50,879 nt of DNA from Bacillota bacterium (GTDB taxonomy: Bacteria > Bacillota > Clostridia > Christensenellales > UMGS416). A model generated the notes under the pieces. It was not told the origin of the DNA. It searched no databases and was given only the letters and a program-made list of their open reading frames with translations. Both the position numbers and the translations under genes were made by a program. Positions 8,874 to 17,222 of the stretch are shown here, in pieces. Every line of letters begins with the position of its first letter. Position 1 is the first letter of the stretch. The stretch is from the NCBI GenBank assembly GCA_023409755.1, contig JAEYRA010000138.1, positions 1 through 50,879 of the forward strand, given 5' to 3'.

Positions 8874-8903
8874 CAAGACTATATTATGAAGGAGCGTTGA
8901 TAG

Positions 8904-9980
8904 ATGAAAAAGAGAGTTCTGAGCCTGCTGGTCGCGCTGCTCATCGTGGCACCCATGGTCCTGACCGGTTGCCAGTCCTCATCCACGCAGAAGGTGTTGC
9001 GCGTGTGCAACTGGGGCGACTACATTGAGACCGACGAAAACGGTGAATCTCCCGTTCTGCAGGAGTTTGAGGAGGAGACCGGCATCAAGGTTATCTACTC
9101 CACCTTCACCAGCAACGAGGAGCTGTACGCCAAGCTTACAGGCGCCAGCAACCAGTATGATGTCATCGTCCCCTCCGACTATATGGTGGAGCGCATGGCC
9201 AACAAGGGCATGCTGGAGGAGATTGACAAGAGCAAGCTCACGAACTACTCTAACATCGACGCCGAGTTCCAGAAGATGGACTTCGATTCCAACGGCAAGT
9301 ATTCGGTGCCGTATATGTGGGGCACAGTCGGTATCATCTACAACAAGGACATGGTGACCGACCCGGTGGACAGCTGGTCCATCCTGTGGAACGAGAAGTA
9401 CAAGAAGCAGATCCTGATGTACGACTCTTCCCGCGACTCGCTCTCCGTAGCACTACTGTACAAGGGCTTCAAGCCGAACAGCACCGATGAGAACGAACTG
9501 AAGCAAGCCGAGGAAGCCCTGATTGCCCAGAAGCCGTTGGTGCTTTCCTACACCCTGGACGACACCCGTGACAAGATCCTGGCCGGCGAAGCTGCCATGG
9601 CGGTTGTCTACTCCGGCGACGCCACGCTCATCATGCAGCAGGCTGCCGACAAGGGCATGAACTTCGGCTACAGCCTGCCCAAGGAGGGCAGCAACATCTT
9701 TATGGACAACCTGTGCGTGGTGAAGGGCACCGAGCATAAGGATGAGGCCATGGCGTTTCTCGACTACATGTGCCGGCCCGACGTCGTAGCCCGCAACTCG
9801 GAGTACATCGGCTATGCCCCGCCGGAGAAGGCCGCCTATGAGCAGCTCTCCGACGATCTCAAAGCCATCCCGTCCTTCTACCCCACCGACGAGGAGCGTA
9901 CCCGTTTGACCGCCTTCCGTGACCTGGGTGACTTCAACGCCAAGTACGAAGACGCCTGGCTGCGTGTCAAGGCTGAGTAG
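8904..9980 (+). CDS. potD: polyamine-binding lipoprotein
   Basis: 358 aa. A lipoprotein signal peptide ends in the lipobox LTGC (Cys about residue 23), so the mature protein is lipid-anchored outside the membrane. The mature domain begins VLRVCNWGDYI, typical of PotD/PotF binding proteins, and contains YDVIVPSDYMVERM and the PYMWGTVGIIYNKD block. GAAGGAG lies nine bases before the ATG, a stronger site than for the membrane genes, as expected for the most abundant component. A terminator follows. Confidence 0.95.
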   Translation: MKKRVLSLLVALLIVAPMVLTGCQSSSTQKVLRVCNWGDYIETDENGESPVLQEFEEETGIKVIYSTFTSNEELYAKLTGASNQYDVIVPSDYMVERMANKGMLEEIDKSKLTNYSNIDAEFQKMDFDSNGKYSVPYMWGTVGIIYNKDMVTDPVDSWSILWNEKYKKQILMYDSSRDSLSVALLYKGFKPNSTDENELKQAEEALIAQKPLVLSYTLDDTRDKILAGEAAMAVVYSGDATLIMQQAADKGMNFGYSLPKEGSNIFMDNLCVVKGTEHKDEAMAFLDYMCRPDVVARNSEYIGYAPPEKAAYEQLSDDLKAIPSFYPTDEERTRLTAFRDLGDFNAKYEDAWLRVKAE

Positions 9981-10006
9981 CACACACAACCGCATCTATC
10001 GCTTCT

Positions 10007-10035
10007 GCCGCCCGGTTTATGCCTGGCGGCTTTTT
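10007..10035 (+). terminator. intrinsic terminator of the pot operon
   Basis: GCCGCCCGG-TTTATG-CCTGGCGGC stem followed by TTTTT, 26 bases past the potD stop. Confidence 0.85.
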
Positions 10036-10123
10036 CATGAAAGGCCGCCGGGTTGACCGATGCGACGGGAAACGGCTGCCGTTATCAGTCGTAGGCAGCC
10101 GCAGGTTGTGTCTCACTCCCCGC

Positions 10124-10152
10124 TTTTCAACTGTCAAAGATTGGCGTATACT
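10124..10152 (+). promoter_or_regulatory. probable promoter of the HD/DUF402 pair
   Basis: TATACT at 10147-10152 with a poor -35 (TTTTCA, 10124-10129) at 17 bases, 28 bases before the HD gene. Confidence 0.45.
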
Positions 10153-10179
10153 AACGACAATTCTCTTGGGGAGGGCACC

Positions 10180-10698
10180 ATGACCGAACAAGCCATGCTG
10201 CAGATGATCACCCACAACGACGGGGACGCCCGGCGCATCGCACACTCCGTCAAGGTGTATGGCTATGCCCGTATGCTGGGGCTGCTGGCGGGGCTGGAGG
10301 ACGAGCGGCAACTGGTGCTGGAGTTGGCGGCCATCTACCATGACGTAGGCATCCGCACAGCGCTGGAGAAGCATGGCTCGGCCGCCGGCCCCCTGCAGGA
10401 GCGGGAAGGGGAGCCCCTTGCCCGTGTGTTTCTCGCCGTATTGGGCGCGTCCCCTGTGATGGCGGAACGGGTGGCCTTCCTGGTGGGTCACCACCACAGC
10501 TATGACGCCATCGACGGCGACGACTTCCAGATGCTGGTGGAGGCCGACTTCCTTGTCAACTGCGAGGAGGGTGCGTTCGAGCCCGCGGCACTGGCGTCCA
10601 TCCGCCGCAAGCACATCAAAACCGCCGGTGCGCAGGCGATGTTCGACCACCTCTTCCCGCCGGGCAACCTGAACGCGCAAGAACGGGAGGACGCATGA
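10180..10698 (+). CDS. HD domain metal-dependent phosphohydrolase
   Basis: 172 aa from the ATG at 10180, chosen because GGGGAGGG precedes it and the conserved region begins here. HD-domain ligands are visible as HSVKVYGYARML, then the paired HD in AAIYHDVG, then VGHHHSYDAIDGDD and EADFLVN. Such single-domain HD proteins hydrolyse nucleotides or other phosphomonoesters; the substrate is unknown. The stop codon overlaps the start of the DUF402 gene (ATGA). Confidence 0.82.
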   Translation: MTEQAMLQMITHNDGDARRIAHSVKVYGYARMLGLLAGLEDERQLVLELAAIYHDVGIRTALEKHGSAAGPLQEREGEPLARVFLAVLGASPVMAERVAFLVGHHHSYDAIDGDDFQMLVEADFLVNCEEGAFEPAALASIRRKHIKTAGAQAMFDHLFPPGNLNAQEREDA

Positions 10699-11282
10699 AG
10701 CGCAAGTACGCCGATCGCGCCGATTGGGCCCGTGTGCTCCGTCGGCGCTTTTCCATCGTGCCACTGACAGGGGACGGTGCCTCGGTGGGGGTCAACCCTG
10801 TTGCGGGGCTCAATGCCTTTGATGGCTGGCTGGCCGCTGTGGCCATCGAGGAGGTCAGCCATCCGCTGGTGGTGCGCGTGGACGGAAAGAACCTGACGCT
10901 GGCGGAGCAAGGCTACCTGTGGCTGCAACACCTGCCTCGGCGCGGCCACCACTGCCTGACGACGGCCTTTGACCCCCAGGGCAACCTGGTACAGTGGTAC
11001 TTCGACGTAGTGAAGGAAGTGGGACAAACCCCTGAGGGCCGGGTGTTTTTCGACGATCTGTACCTGGATGTGATTGCCACCCCAAACGGGGAGCCCGAGC
11101 TTCTGGATGAGGACGAACTGGAGCAAGCGCTGGACGAGAGGCTCATCTCCCCCACCGATTTTGACCTGGCATACAAAGAAACCCAGCGGATCCTATGCGG
11201 ACCGCTGGGCGACCCAGCTGCGCTGGAGCGCTTCTGCCGGGAATCCTATTTGGTTGCAAAGGGGCTGCTCCCCGGCGCTTAA
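10695..11282 (+). CDS. DUF402 domain protein (possible nucleotide phosphatase)
   Basis: 195 aa. The core VQWYFDVVKEVG, FDDLYLDVIATPNGEPELLD and EDELEQAL match DUF402, the fold of the Gram-positive nucleoside tri-/diphosphate phosphatases and of FomD; the acidic D/E residues in DDLYLDV and LLDEDEL are the family's metal ligands. Translationally coupled to the HD-domain phosphohydrolase, so both may act on nucleotides. Its stop overlaps the lepB stop on the other strand by four bases, with no terminator in between. Confidence 0.78.
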   Translation: MKRKYADRADWARVLRRRFSIVPLTGDGASVGVNPVAGLNAFDGWLAAVAIEEVSHPLVVRVDGKNLTLAEQGYLWLQHLPRRGHHCLTTAFDPQGNLVQWYFDVVKEVGQTPEGRVFFDDLYLDVIATPNGEPELLDEDELEQALDERLISPTDFDLAYKETQRILCGPLGDPAALERFCRESYLVAKGLLPGA

Positions 11283-11845
11283 TCCACCAAGCCGCCCGTG
11301 TACCCGGTCAGCATTTCCCAGTTTTCCACCGGCCACACCGCCACATAAGCCCGGCCCAACACCTGATCCAGAGCGATGGGACCAACGCTCACCGAGCGGC
11401 TATCCATGCTGTTATTGCGGTTGTCCCCCATCACGAAGATCGTACCATCCGGCACCTTGGTGGGCTCGGTCTCGTCCTCAATGGGCTCCATGATGTAGGG
11501 CTCATCCAGACGGATTCCATCGATGTAGACGCTCCCGTTGTGCACGGTGATCGTCTCACCGGCCACGGCGATCACCCGCTTGATGATATCCTCCTTCACT
11601 CCGGGGTATTTGAGGACAACGATATCGCCGCGCTTGGGGGGGGTGTTTCGGTACTCCAACTTTCCCAGCAGCACCCGCTCCGCATTGTGGAGTGTGGGCT
11701 CCATGCTCTCCCCCTCCACAATGACAAGCTGCCCGACCCAACGGTGGATAGCCAACGCCAGTACGATGGCAACCGCCAGCGTCACAATCCACTCCACTGT
11801 CTCCCGCATCGCGGACTTTTTTGTTACCGTTCCCTTATTCAACAT
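11279..11845 (-). CDS. lepB: signal peptidase I
   Basis: 188 aa from the ATG at 11845. The frame extends upstream to 11899, but that would overlap the DUF951 gene, and AGAAGGA sits just before 11845. One N-terminal membrane segment (about 17-35) precedes the catalytic Ser47 in GESMEPTLHN; the general base is Lys89 in IIKRVIAVAGE; GDNRNNSMDSR is the third signature. It cleaves signal peptides from secreted preproteins on the outer face of the membrane. Last gene of the minus-strand block. Confidence 0.95.
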   Translation of the reverse strand: MLNKGTVTKKSAMRETVEWIVTLAVAIVLALAIHRWVGQLVIVEGESMEPTLHNAERVLLGKLEYRNTPPKRGDIVVLKYPGVKEDIIKRVIAVAGETITVHNGSVYIDGIRLDEPYIMEPIEDETEPTKVPDGTIFVMGDNRNNSMDSRSVSVGPIALDQVLGRAYVAVWPVENWEMLTGYTGGLVD

Positions 11846-11885
11846 ACGTTCCTTCTGTCCCATCCAATTCTGGCGATGCGCACGC

Positions 11886-12101
11886 TCAGCCTTTCCCATT
11901 CACGGCAGACGGGGCGTTGGCGACAACCACCTTCTTCAGGCGCTTCTCAAACGTAGCGCGGTCCAGCATCACGATGCGGCCACAGCCCTCGCATTTGATC
12001 TTGATGTCCGCCCCAATGCGAATGACCACCCATGTGGCGGACCCGCAGGGGTGCTCCTTTTTCATCATTACCCGGTCGCCCAGGCCAAACAGTTTCTCCA
12101 T
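11886..12101 (-). CDS. DUF951 family small protein
   Basis: 71 aa. The sequence has the family pattern GDRVMMKKEHPCG, WVVIRIGADIKIKCEGCGR and VMLDR, including three cysteines (CGS and CEGCGR) that could bind a metal. DUF951 proteins are common in Firmicutes and have no proven function. GGGAG lies before the ATG. It sits 40 bases upstream of lepB in the same direction. Confidence 0.85.
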   Translation of the reverse strand: MEKLFGLGDRVMMKKEHPCGSATWVVIRIGADIKIKCEGCGRIVMLDRATFEKRLKKVVVANAPSAVNGKG

Positions 12102-12177
12102 TGCATTCTCCCAGGAAGAGTTAGCCTTCAGTATACCATATCCCAGCCAAAAAGGACAGGCATCCGCCGCTTTGGCG

Positions 12178-12852
12178 TTATCGTATCATCCGGCGCAGCT
12201 GCTGCAGATTGTCACAGGTGACGTCCGGCATACAGCGGCCCCCGAGAGGCCGCCCCAGGCGGTTCACCCACGCGGTGAATAACCCCGCCTTCTGCGCGGG
12301 CACCATATCGTAGGAAATGGAGTCGCCCACAAAGAGCGCTTCAGTGGGTTTGATACCCATGATATTCACGGCGTAACGGAAGATTCCCTCATCGGGTTTG
12401 TAGCTGCGGGCGTCCTCGCTGGTAACAACGGCCTGCACTTCCAGTTGGGCATACTTCACCGCGTTCAGGATGTGCTCCCGGTCACCATTGGCCACGATGC
12501 AAACCTGTAGCGGCATTCTGCTCAAGAGATGCCGCACGTCGGAGTATACCTCCGGCCGCTGCCAGGAGAGCACGATTTCATCCAGAGCGTCCTGCACATG
12601 GAAGCGGGACTCGAACCGTCCGGCCAGCTCCAGCAAGGCCAGTTCCTCCAGCTCCACCATGGGTTTGTAGTTGTCGCCGTTGTGGGCCAGAAACCGGCTG
12701 TGAGTGGCCTCCCACCAGTAATGGGCCACATCTCCGGGGGAGATGACCTGGGGCGACGTCTCGCACACACGGCGGGCGATGTCACGGATGAGACCGTCGT
12801 TCTCCCGCACCATGGTGCCATAAAAATCCATGAGTAGCGCCTTAATCGCCAC
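12178..12852 (-). CDS. HAD-superfamily hydrolase
   Basis: 224 aa. HAD motif I is DFYGT (Asp nucleophile, with Tyr where many enzymes have Leu or Met), motif II is VANGD, motif III the Lys of YKPDEGIF, motif IV GDSISYD. The GTG start at 12852 has only a weak purine-rich site upstream. An alpha-helical cap lies between motifs I and II (C1 type). The substrate is unknown. Located 25 bases after uppP. Confidence 0.85.
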   Translation of the reverse strand: MAIKALLMDFYGTMVRENDGLIRDIARRVCETSPQVISPGDVAHYWWEATHSRFLAHNGDNYKPMVELEELALLELAGRFESRFHVQDALDEIVLSWQRPEVYSDVRHLLSRMPLQVCIVANGDREHILNAVKYAQLEVQAVVTSEDARSYKPDEGIFRYAVNIMGIKPTEALFVGDSISYDMVPAQKAGLFTAWVNRLGRPLGGRCMPDVTCDNLQQLRRMIR

Positions 12853-12877
12853 GCCTTTCGCCCCCCGTCAATTGCTG

Positions 12878-13681
12878 TTAAAACACAATGTGCGTCACAA
12901 AGTTATCGAGCAGAATGAGGACGGCAAGCACCGTCGTGTACACGCCAAACATCCACAGCTTGCCCCGCTTCACCGCGTCGAATACCAGCTTAACCGCCAG
13001 CCAGCCAGTCAGCGTGGCTGCCACGATGCCCAATACCATCGGCCCCACCCCGATGCCCGCCAAAGCCGTTGACAGGCCAATGTCAACGACATCCTTGGCC
13101 TGGAACACCAAACTGCCAACGATGGCCGGAATGCTCATGAGGAACGAAAAGCGGGTGGCATCCTCCCGTGTCATGCCGGTGAGCAGGCTGCCAAAGATGG
13201 TACTGCCCGACCGGGACACCGAGGGCAGAATGGAAACGGCCTGTGCCACGCCCACCAGCAGTGAACGGCCAACGCCGGTGCGCTCCATGGGTATCGTTCC
13301 CTCTCGCAGGACGGGCGTGAGGAACATGAGGAGCGACGTCACCAGGAAGCCCACGGCCAACGGCACACCGGCAGTGCTGGCGAAGGATTGCTCAAAGAAA
13401 TCGCCAAACAGAAGTGTGGCGACGACCGCCGGCACGGTGGCCAGGATGAGGTACCCGGTCAGCGGCTGGATGGGTCGCTTCAGAATGGCCACAATATCTT
13501 TCCAAAGCACGATGCACACGGCGATGAGCGTACCCAGATGCAGCACCGTGTCAAAGAGCAGCATGTTACCCTTCACACCCATCACCGTTTGGAAGAGCAC
13601 CAGATGGCCGGAACTGGACACCGGCAAAAATTCAGTCAACCCCTGTACGGCACCCAGCACCAAGGCCTGCAACCAATTCAT
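12878..13681 (-). CDS. uppP: undecaprenyl-diphosphatase
   Basis: 267 aa, polytopic membrane protein of the BacA type. The two catalytic motifs are present: GLTEFLPVSSSGHLVL near the N-terminus and LPSVSRSGSTIFGSLLTG in the middle. It removes a phosphate from undecaprenyl diphosphate to recycle the lipid carrier for peptidoglycan, and in other bacteria confers low-level bacitracin resistance. GAGGTGA precedes the ATG, and a TATAAT lies 34 bases upstream of it. Confidence 0.95.
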   Translation of the reverse strand: MNWLQALVLGAVQGLTEFLPVSSSGHLVLFQTVMGVKGNMLLFDTVLHLGTLIAVCIVLWKDIVAILKRPIQPLTGYLILATVPAVVATLLFGDFFEQSFASTAGVPLAVGFLVTSLLMFLTPVLREGTIPMERTGVGRSLLVGVAQAVSILPSVSRSGSTIFGSLLTGMTREDATRFSFLMSIPAIVGSLVFQAKDVVDIGLSTALAGIGVGPMVLGIVAATLTGWLAVKLVFDAVKRGKLWMFGVYTTVLAVLILLDNFVTHIVF

Positions 13682-13714
13682 ACGCTCACCTCATGTTGTT
13701 GTCTGTATGGTAAC

Positions 13715-13720
13715 ATTATA
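13715..13720 (-). promoter_or_regulatory. -10 box, possible uppP promoter
   Basis: A perfect TATAAT on the minus strand between ygiQ and uppP; no convincing -35 at 17 bases. Confidence 0.4.
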
Positions 13721-13754
13721 CATCACCATACTCCATTGCGCCACGCACCGGTAC

Positions 13755-15851
13755 TCAGCGGCCCGTTCGACGCGGAGAATTTCCCTTTTTCGTGTTGCCG
13801 CGCTGGGTACCCGTTTTGCCTGCAAAGTCCGTTCGTGCCGCCATCGGCTTTGACGCGGTGGCTTTGCCCGTTGCCGCATGACCGCCGGGCCGGGCGGGCC
13901 TTTCGGCCTGCGCCTGTTTACCGGCCCGCCGTGCCTCACCCCGCTTTGTGCCTGCATCACTCCCCACCTTTTTGACCGCTGCCTTGGGTGCTGCGGTGCG
14001 TGCGCTGGGTGCCTTGCCGGGCTTTGCGGCAGGCTCCTCCACACCGATGGGAGCGTTGCGCTCCGGCGGCACCAGGCATTTGGGGCCGTGGCCGATGAGG
14101 TCGGGCCGCCCGGCTTGGCGCAATGCTTTGCGCACCAGGGCGTGGTTCTCCCGCCGGGTGTATTGCAGCAGCGCCCGCTGCATGCGCCGCTCCTCCCCCT
14201 CCGGCACGTGGATGGGCCGCAGGGTACGCGGATCGATGCCCGTGTGGTACATGCAGGTGGACACCGTGCCCGGCGTAGGGTAGAAGTCCTGCACCTGCTC
14301 GGGGCGGATGCCCATGTCCCGCATGGCTTCGGCCAGCTCGATGGCCGCGTTGAGGTCGCTGCCCGGGTGGGACGACACGAAATACGGCACGAGGTATTGC
14401 TCCTGCCCCAGCCGTTCATTCATGGCGTTGTAGCGCTTTGTAAACTCCAGGTAGCGCTCGGCCGGGGGCTTGCCCATGGCCGCCAGTACCGACGGGGCTA
14501 CGTGTTCGGGGGCGACCTTCAGCTGCCCGCTGACGTGATGCTGACACAATTCTTTCAAAAAAGCCGAGCCGCGCGGATCAGCCAGCAGATAATCAAACCG
14601 AATGCCCGAGCGGATGAACACCTTCTTAACGCCCGGCAGCGCACGCAGGGAGCGCAGCAGCGCAATGTAGTCGCTGTGGTCGGCCTTCAGGTGACGGCAG
14701 GGCTGCGGAAACAGACACTGCCGGTGGGCGCAGGCACCGTGCTCGCCCTGCCGGTCACATGCCGCCCCACGGAAGTTGGCCGTCGGCCCGCCCACGTCGT
14801 GGATATAGCCCTTGAAACCGGGCAATGTTGTCAGTAATTTTGCTTCCCGCAGAAGAGACTCGTGACTGCGTGCCTGCACCACCCGCCCCTGATGGAAGGC
14901 CAGTGCGCAGAATGAGCAGCCGCCGAAGCACCCGCGGGAGGACACGAGGGAAAACTCCACCTCCGCAATGGCGGGCACGCCGCCCTGCGCGTCATACATG
15001 GGGTGGGGGCGGCGCATGTAGGGCAGCTCGTAGACGGCGTCCAGCTCAGCCTGGCTCAGGGGCTTGGCTGGCGGGTTCTGCAGCACAAAACGCCGGTCCT
15101 GCTGCTGCAGCAGCCGGTGGCCTCGCACGGCATCCTGCTCCATCAGCTCGGTCTGGAAGGCTTTTGCAAAGGCCATGCCGTCAGCCTTGACGTCCTCAAA
15201 GGAGGGGAGAACCAGTGCGTCAACGGCATCCTCGGGTCCTTCCACCAGGCAGCAGGTACCATCGATGGCCCGCAGGTTCCCCACAGGCACCCCCCGGTCC
15301 AGGAGCTTGGCAATCTCGGCGATGGCAGCCTCCCCCATGCCGTAGACCAACAGGTCAGCGCCGGCGTCCGTCTGCACGGAGCGGCGCACCGCATTGTCCC
15401 AGTAGTCATAATGGGCGAAGCGCCGCAGGCTCGCCTCCACCCCGCCTACGACGATGGGCATGTTGGCGTAGGCCTCGCGGATGCGGTTGCAGTAGACGAT
15501 TGTCGCCCTGTCGGGCCGCAGACCTGCCTGGCCCCCGGGGGAGTAGGCATCCTGGCTGCGACGCTTGCGGCTGGCGGTATAGTGGTTGACCATGGAGTCC
15601 ATGTTCCCCGCCGACACCAGGAAGCCCAACCGGGGCCGCCCAAAGCGCTGGAAGTCTGCCTTGGAGCGGAAGTTTGGCTGGGGCAGCATGGCCACGTGGA
15701 AGCCCTTGGCCTCCAACACACGAGAGACAATGGCAGGGCCAAAGCTGGGGTGGTCGACGTAAGCGTCACCAAAAGCAAACACAAAATCAGGGCGATCCCA
15801 CCCTAAGGCGTCCATCTCTTCCTTCGTCACTGGCAAAAAGGGCAATGTCAT
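13755..15851 (-). CDS. YgiQ-type radical SAM protein (UPF0313)
   Basis: 698 aa. The radical SAM cluster motif is CFGGCSFCA (CxxxCxxC), in a family-typical context (SSRG before it). Other YgiQ features are FGDAYVDHPSFG near the N-terminus, GGVEASLRRFAHYDYWD and PEHVAPSVL. The last 100 residues are a low-complexity Lys/Arg/Ala/Pro tail. Start choice is awkward: the ATG at 15851 is nearly in contact with GGAGGA, while an in-frame TTG at 15845 has the ideal seven-base spacing. The reaction catalysed by this family is not established. Confidence 0.9.
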   Translation of the reverse strand: MTLPFLPVTKEEMDALGWDRPDFVFAFGDAYVDHPSFGPAIVSRVLEAKGFHVAMLPQPNFRSKADFQRFGRPRLGFLVSAGNMDSMVNHYTASRKRRSQDAYSPGGQAGLRPDRATIVYCNRIREAYANMPIVVGGVEASLRRFAHYDYWDNAVRRSVQTDAGADLLVYGMGEAAIAEIAKLLDRGVPVGNLRAIDGTCCLVEGPEDAVDALVLPSFEDVKADGMAFAKAFQTELMEQDAVRGHRLLQQQDRRFVLQNPPAKPLSQAELDAVYELPYMRRPHPMYDAQGGVPAIAEVEFSLVSSRGCFGGCSFCALAFHQGRVVQARSHESLLREAKLLTTLPGFKGYIHDVGGPTANFRGAACDRQGEHGACAHRQCLFPQPCRHLKADHSDYIALLRSLRALPGVKKVFIRSGIRFDYLLADPRGSAFLKELCQHHVSGQLKVAPEHVAPSVLAAMGKPPAERYLEFTKRYNAMNERLGQEQYLVPYFVSSHPGSDLNAAIELAEAMRDMGIRPEQVQDFYPTPGTVSTCMYHTGIDPRTLRPIHVPEGEERRMQRALLQYTRRENHALVRKALRQAGRPDLIGHGPKCLVPPERNAPIGVEEPAAKPGKAPSARTAAPKAAVKKVGSDAGTKRGEARRAGKQAQAERPARPGGHAATGKATASKPMAARTDFAGKTGTQRGNTKKGNSPRRTGR

Positions 15852-15930
15852 TCCTCCATGGTCGATGTCCTTTGGAGTATACCCGAACGAACCGGCAGTG
15901 TAAAGCGAAGCCCATCGCGCGGGAACATGC

Positions 15931-15958
15931 AAAGAAGCCGCCTGCGGGCGGCTTCTTT
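15931..15958 (-). terminator. intrinsic terminator after the foldase gene
   Basis: A 12-bp perfect stem, AAAGAAGCCGCC / GGCGGCTTCTTT, with a TGCG loop, just after the foldase stop on the minus strand and upstream of ygiQ; symmetrical enough to work both ways. Confidence 0.8.
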
Positions 15959-15971
15959 GTTGGTGTCTTCC

Positions 15972-17183
15972 TCAGTCGGCAAGGCGCTTAGTGTAGCGCA
16001 CCAGCTTGCCGGAATCCTCCAGGCCGGTGATCCAACCGCTGACGGCAGTGGACCAGGCTTCATCCTTCTTGTCGGCCAGGGTGGTTTCCTTGAGCGCGTC
16101 CTTCACCGAATCGTAAGCAACGGCACCTTTGGCGGGTTTCTCTGTCAGCCACATAATGTGGTAACCGTAGTCTGTCGCAACCAAATCCGAGGGCTTACCA
16201 ATCTCAGTGAGCGACATCGCGGCCTCAGTAAAGCCTTCCACATAGCCGGTGTAGTCCTTGGTGACCGGGTAGCCGTTGGTGCGGCTCTCCATACCGGGGT
16301 CTTCACCGTACTCGGTGATCAGCGCTTCCAGGTCAGCGCCGGTGGCCTTCGCCTTTTCCAGCACCTCGGCGGCCTTGGCGGCGATTTCCTTGAGAGCGCT
16401 ATCCCGCAGGGCTTCTGCCTCGGCGTCGTTGCCGTCGGTGCGGTACTGCTGGATCTCCGTCACGGTGTCGTCGGGCAGCTTAATGAGAATCTGCCGCACC
16501 CGCACGAAGTCAGCATTCGGGTAATAAAGGATCGTTTTGCCGTCCAGGTCATCGCTGATGAGCTGGGCCGGCGTGGTGTCATAGGATGTTTGCTGCGACG
16601 AGAGCTCGGTGTCATAGGCACTCTGCACATCGTCGTCGGTCAATTCCACCGCGTCGGTGATGCTCGCCTGCAGCTTGGTGTAAGCCTTGCCATCCTCTTC
16701 CTGCTTCACCAGTTCGTCTTTGGTGTAGCCCAGGTTCTTCAGGTAGGCATCCACATCCTCCTGCGCTTTTTTCTCCGGGTCGATGGAGGTGTCGGTCTCG
16801 GCTTCTTTCTTATACTTTTCCAGAGCCTCGTCGTAAACCGACTGGGTATAGCCGGCCACCGTGTCTTCTATCTCCTTCTTCTCATCGGAACTGAAGGTGT
16901 AGTAGCCCTCTTCCTTGGCCTTCTGCAGGATGACCATGCGGCTGATGAGTACCTCAAGTGCCTGCTCCTTGTAGTACTGGCGCGTGTCCTTGTCATTGGC
17001 CTTTACCTCGTCGTCCCAGGTGTAGCCAACGTAATCATATACTTCCTTTTTGGTGATTGTCTCGTCGTTTACCTTGGCCACAATCTGGGCACCGTCGCGT
17101 TCCGCGTTGACCTCAATAAAACTGCAGCCGGACAACACGATCAGCAAGGCAAACAGGATGGGCAAAAAGCGAAGCTTTTTCAT
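15972..17183 (-). CDS. PrsA/SurA-like peptidyl-prolyl isomerase lipoprotein
   Basis: 403 aa. The N-terminus is a lipoprotein signal ending LIVLSGC. A helical chaperone region rich in Glu/Lys follows, and residues about 235-350 form a parvulin rotamase (VRVRQILIKLP, then EYGEDPGMESRTNGYP, FTEAAMSL, YGYHIMWL). The ATG at 17183 is favoured over two upstream ATGs by the AAAGGA eight bases before it. It should act outside the membrane in folding secreted proteins. It lies 39 bases downstream of mfd, as prsA-type genes do in other Clostridia. Confidence 0.9.
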   Translation of the reverse strand: MKKLRFLPILFALLIVLSGCSFIEVNAERDGAQIVAKVNDETITKKEVYDYVGYTWDDEVKANDKDTRQYYKEQALEVLISRMVILQKAKEEGYYTFSSDEKKEIEDTVAGYTQSVYDEALEKYKKEAETDTSIDPEKKAQEDVDAYLKNLGYTKDELVKQEEDGKAYTKLQASITDAVELTDDDVQSAYDTELSSQQTSYDTTPAQLISDDLDGKTILYYPNADFVRVRQILIKLPDDTVTEIQQYRTDGNDAEAEALRDSALKEIAAKAAEVLEKAKATGADLEALITEYGEDPGMESRTNGYPVTKDYTGYVEGFTEAAMSLTEIGKPSDLVATDYGYHIMWLTEKPAKGAVAYDSVKDALKETTLADKKDEAWSTAVSGWITGLEDSGKLVRYTKRLAD

Positions 17184-17222
17184 CGGTTTCATCCTTTCAT
17201 TGGTTGACACATAACAAAAACA

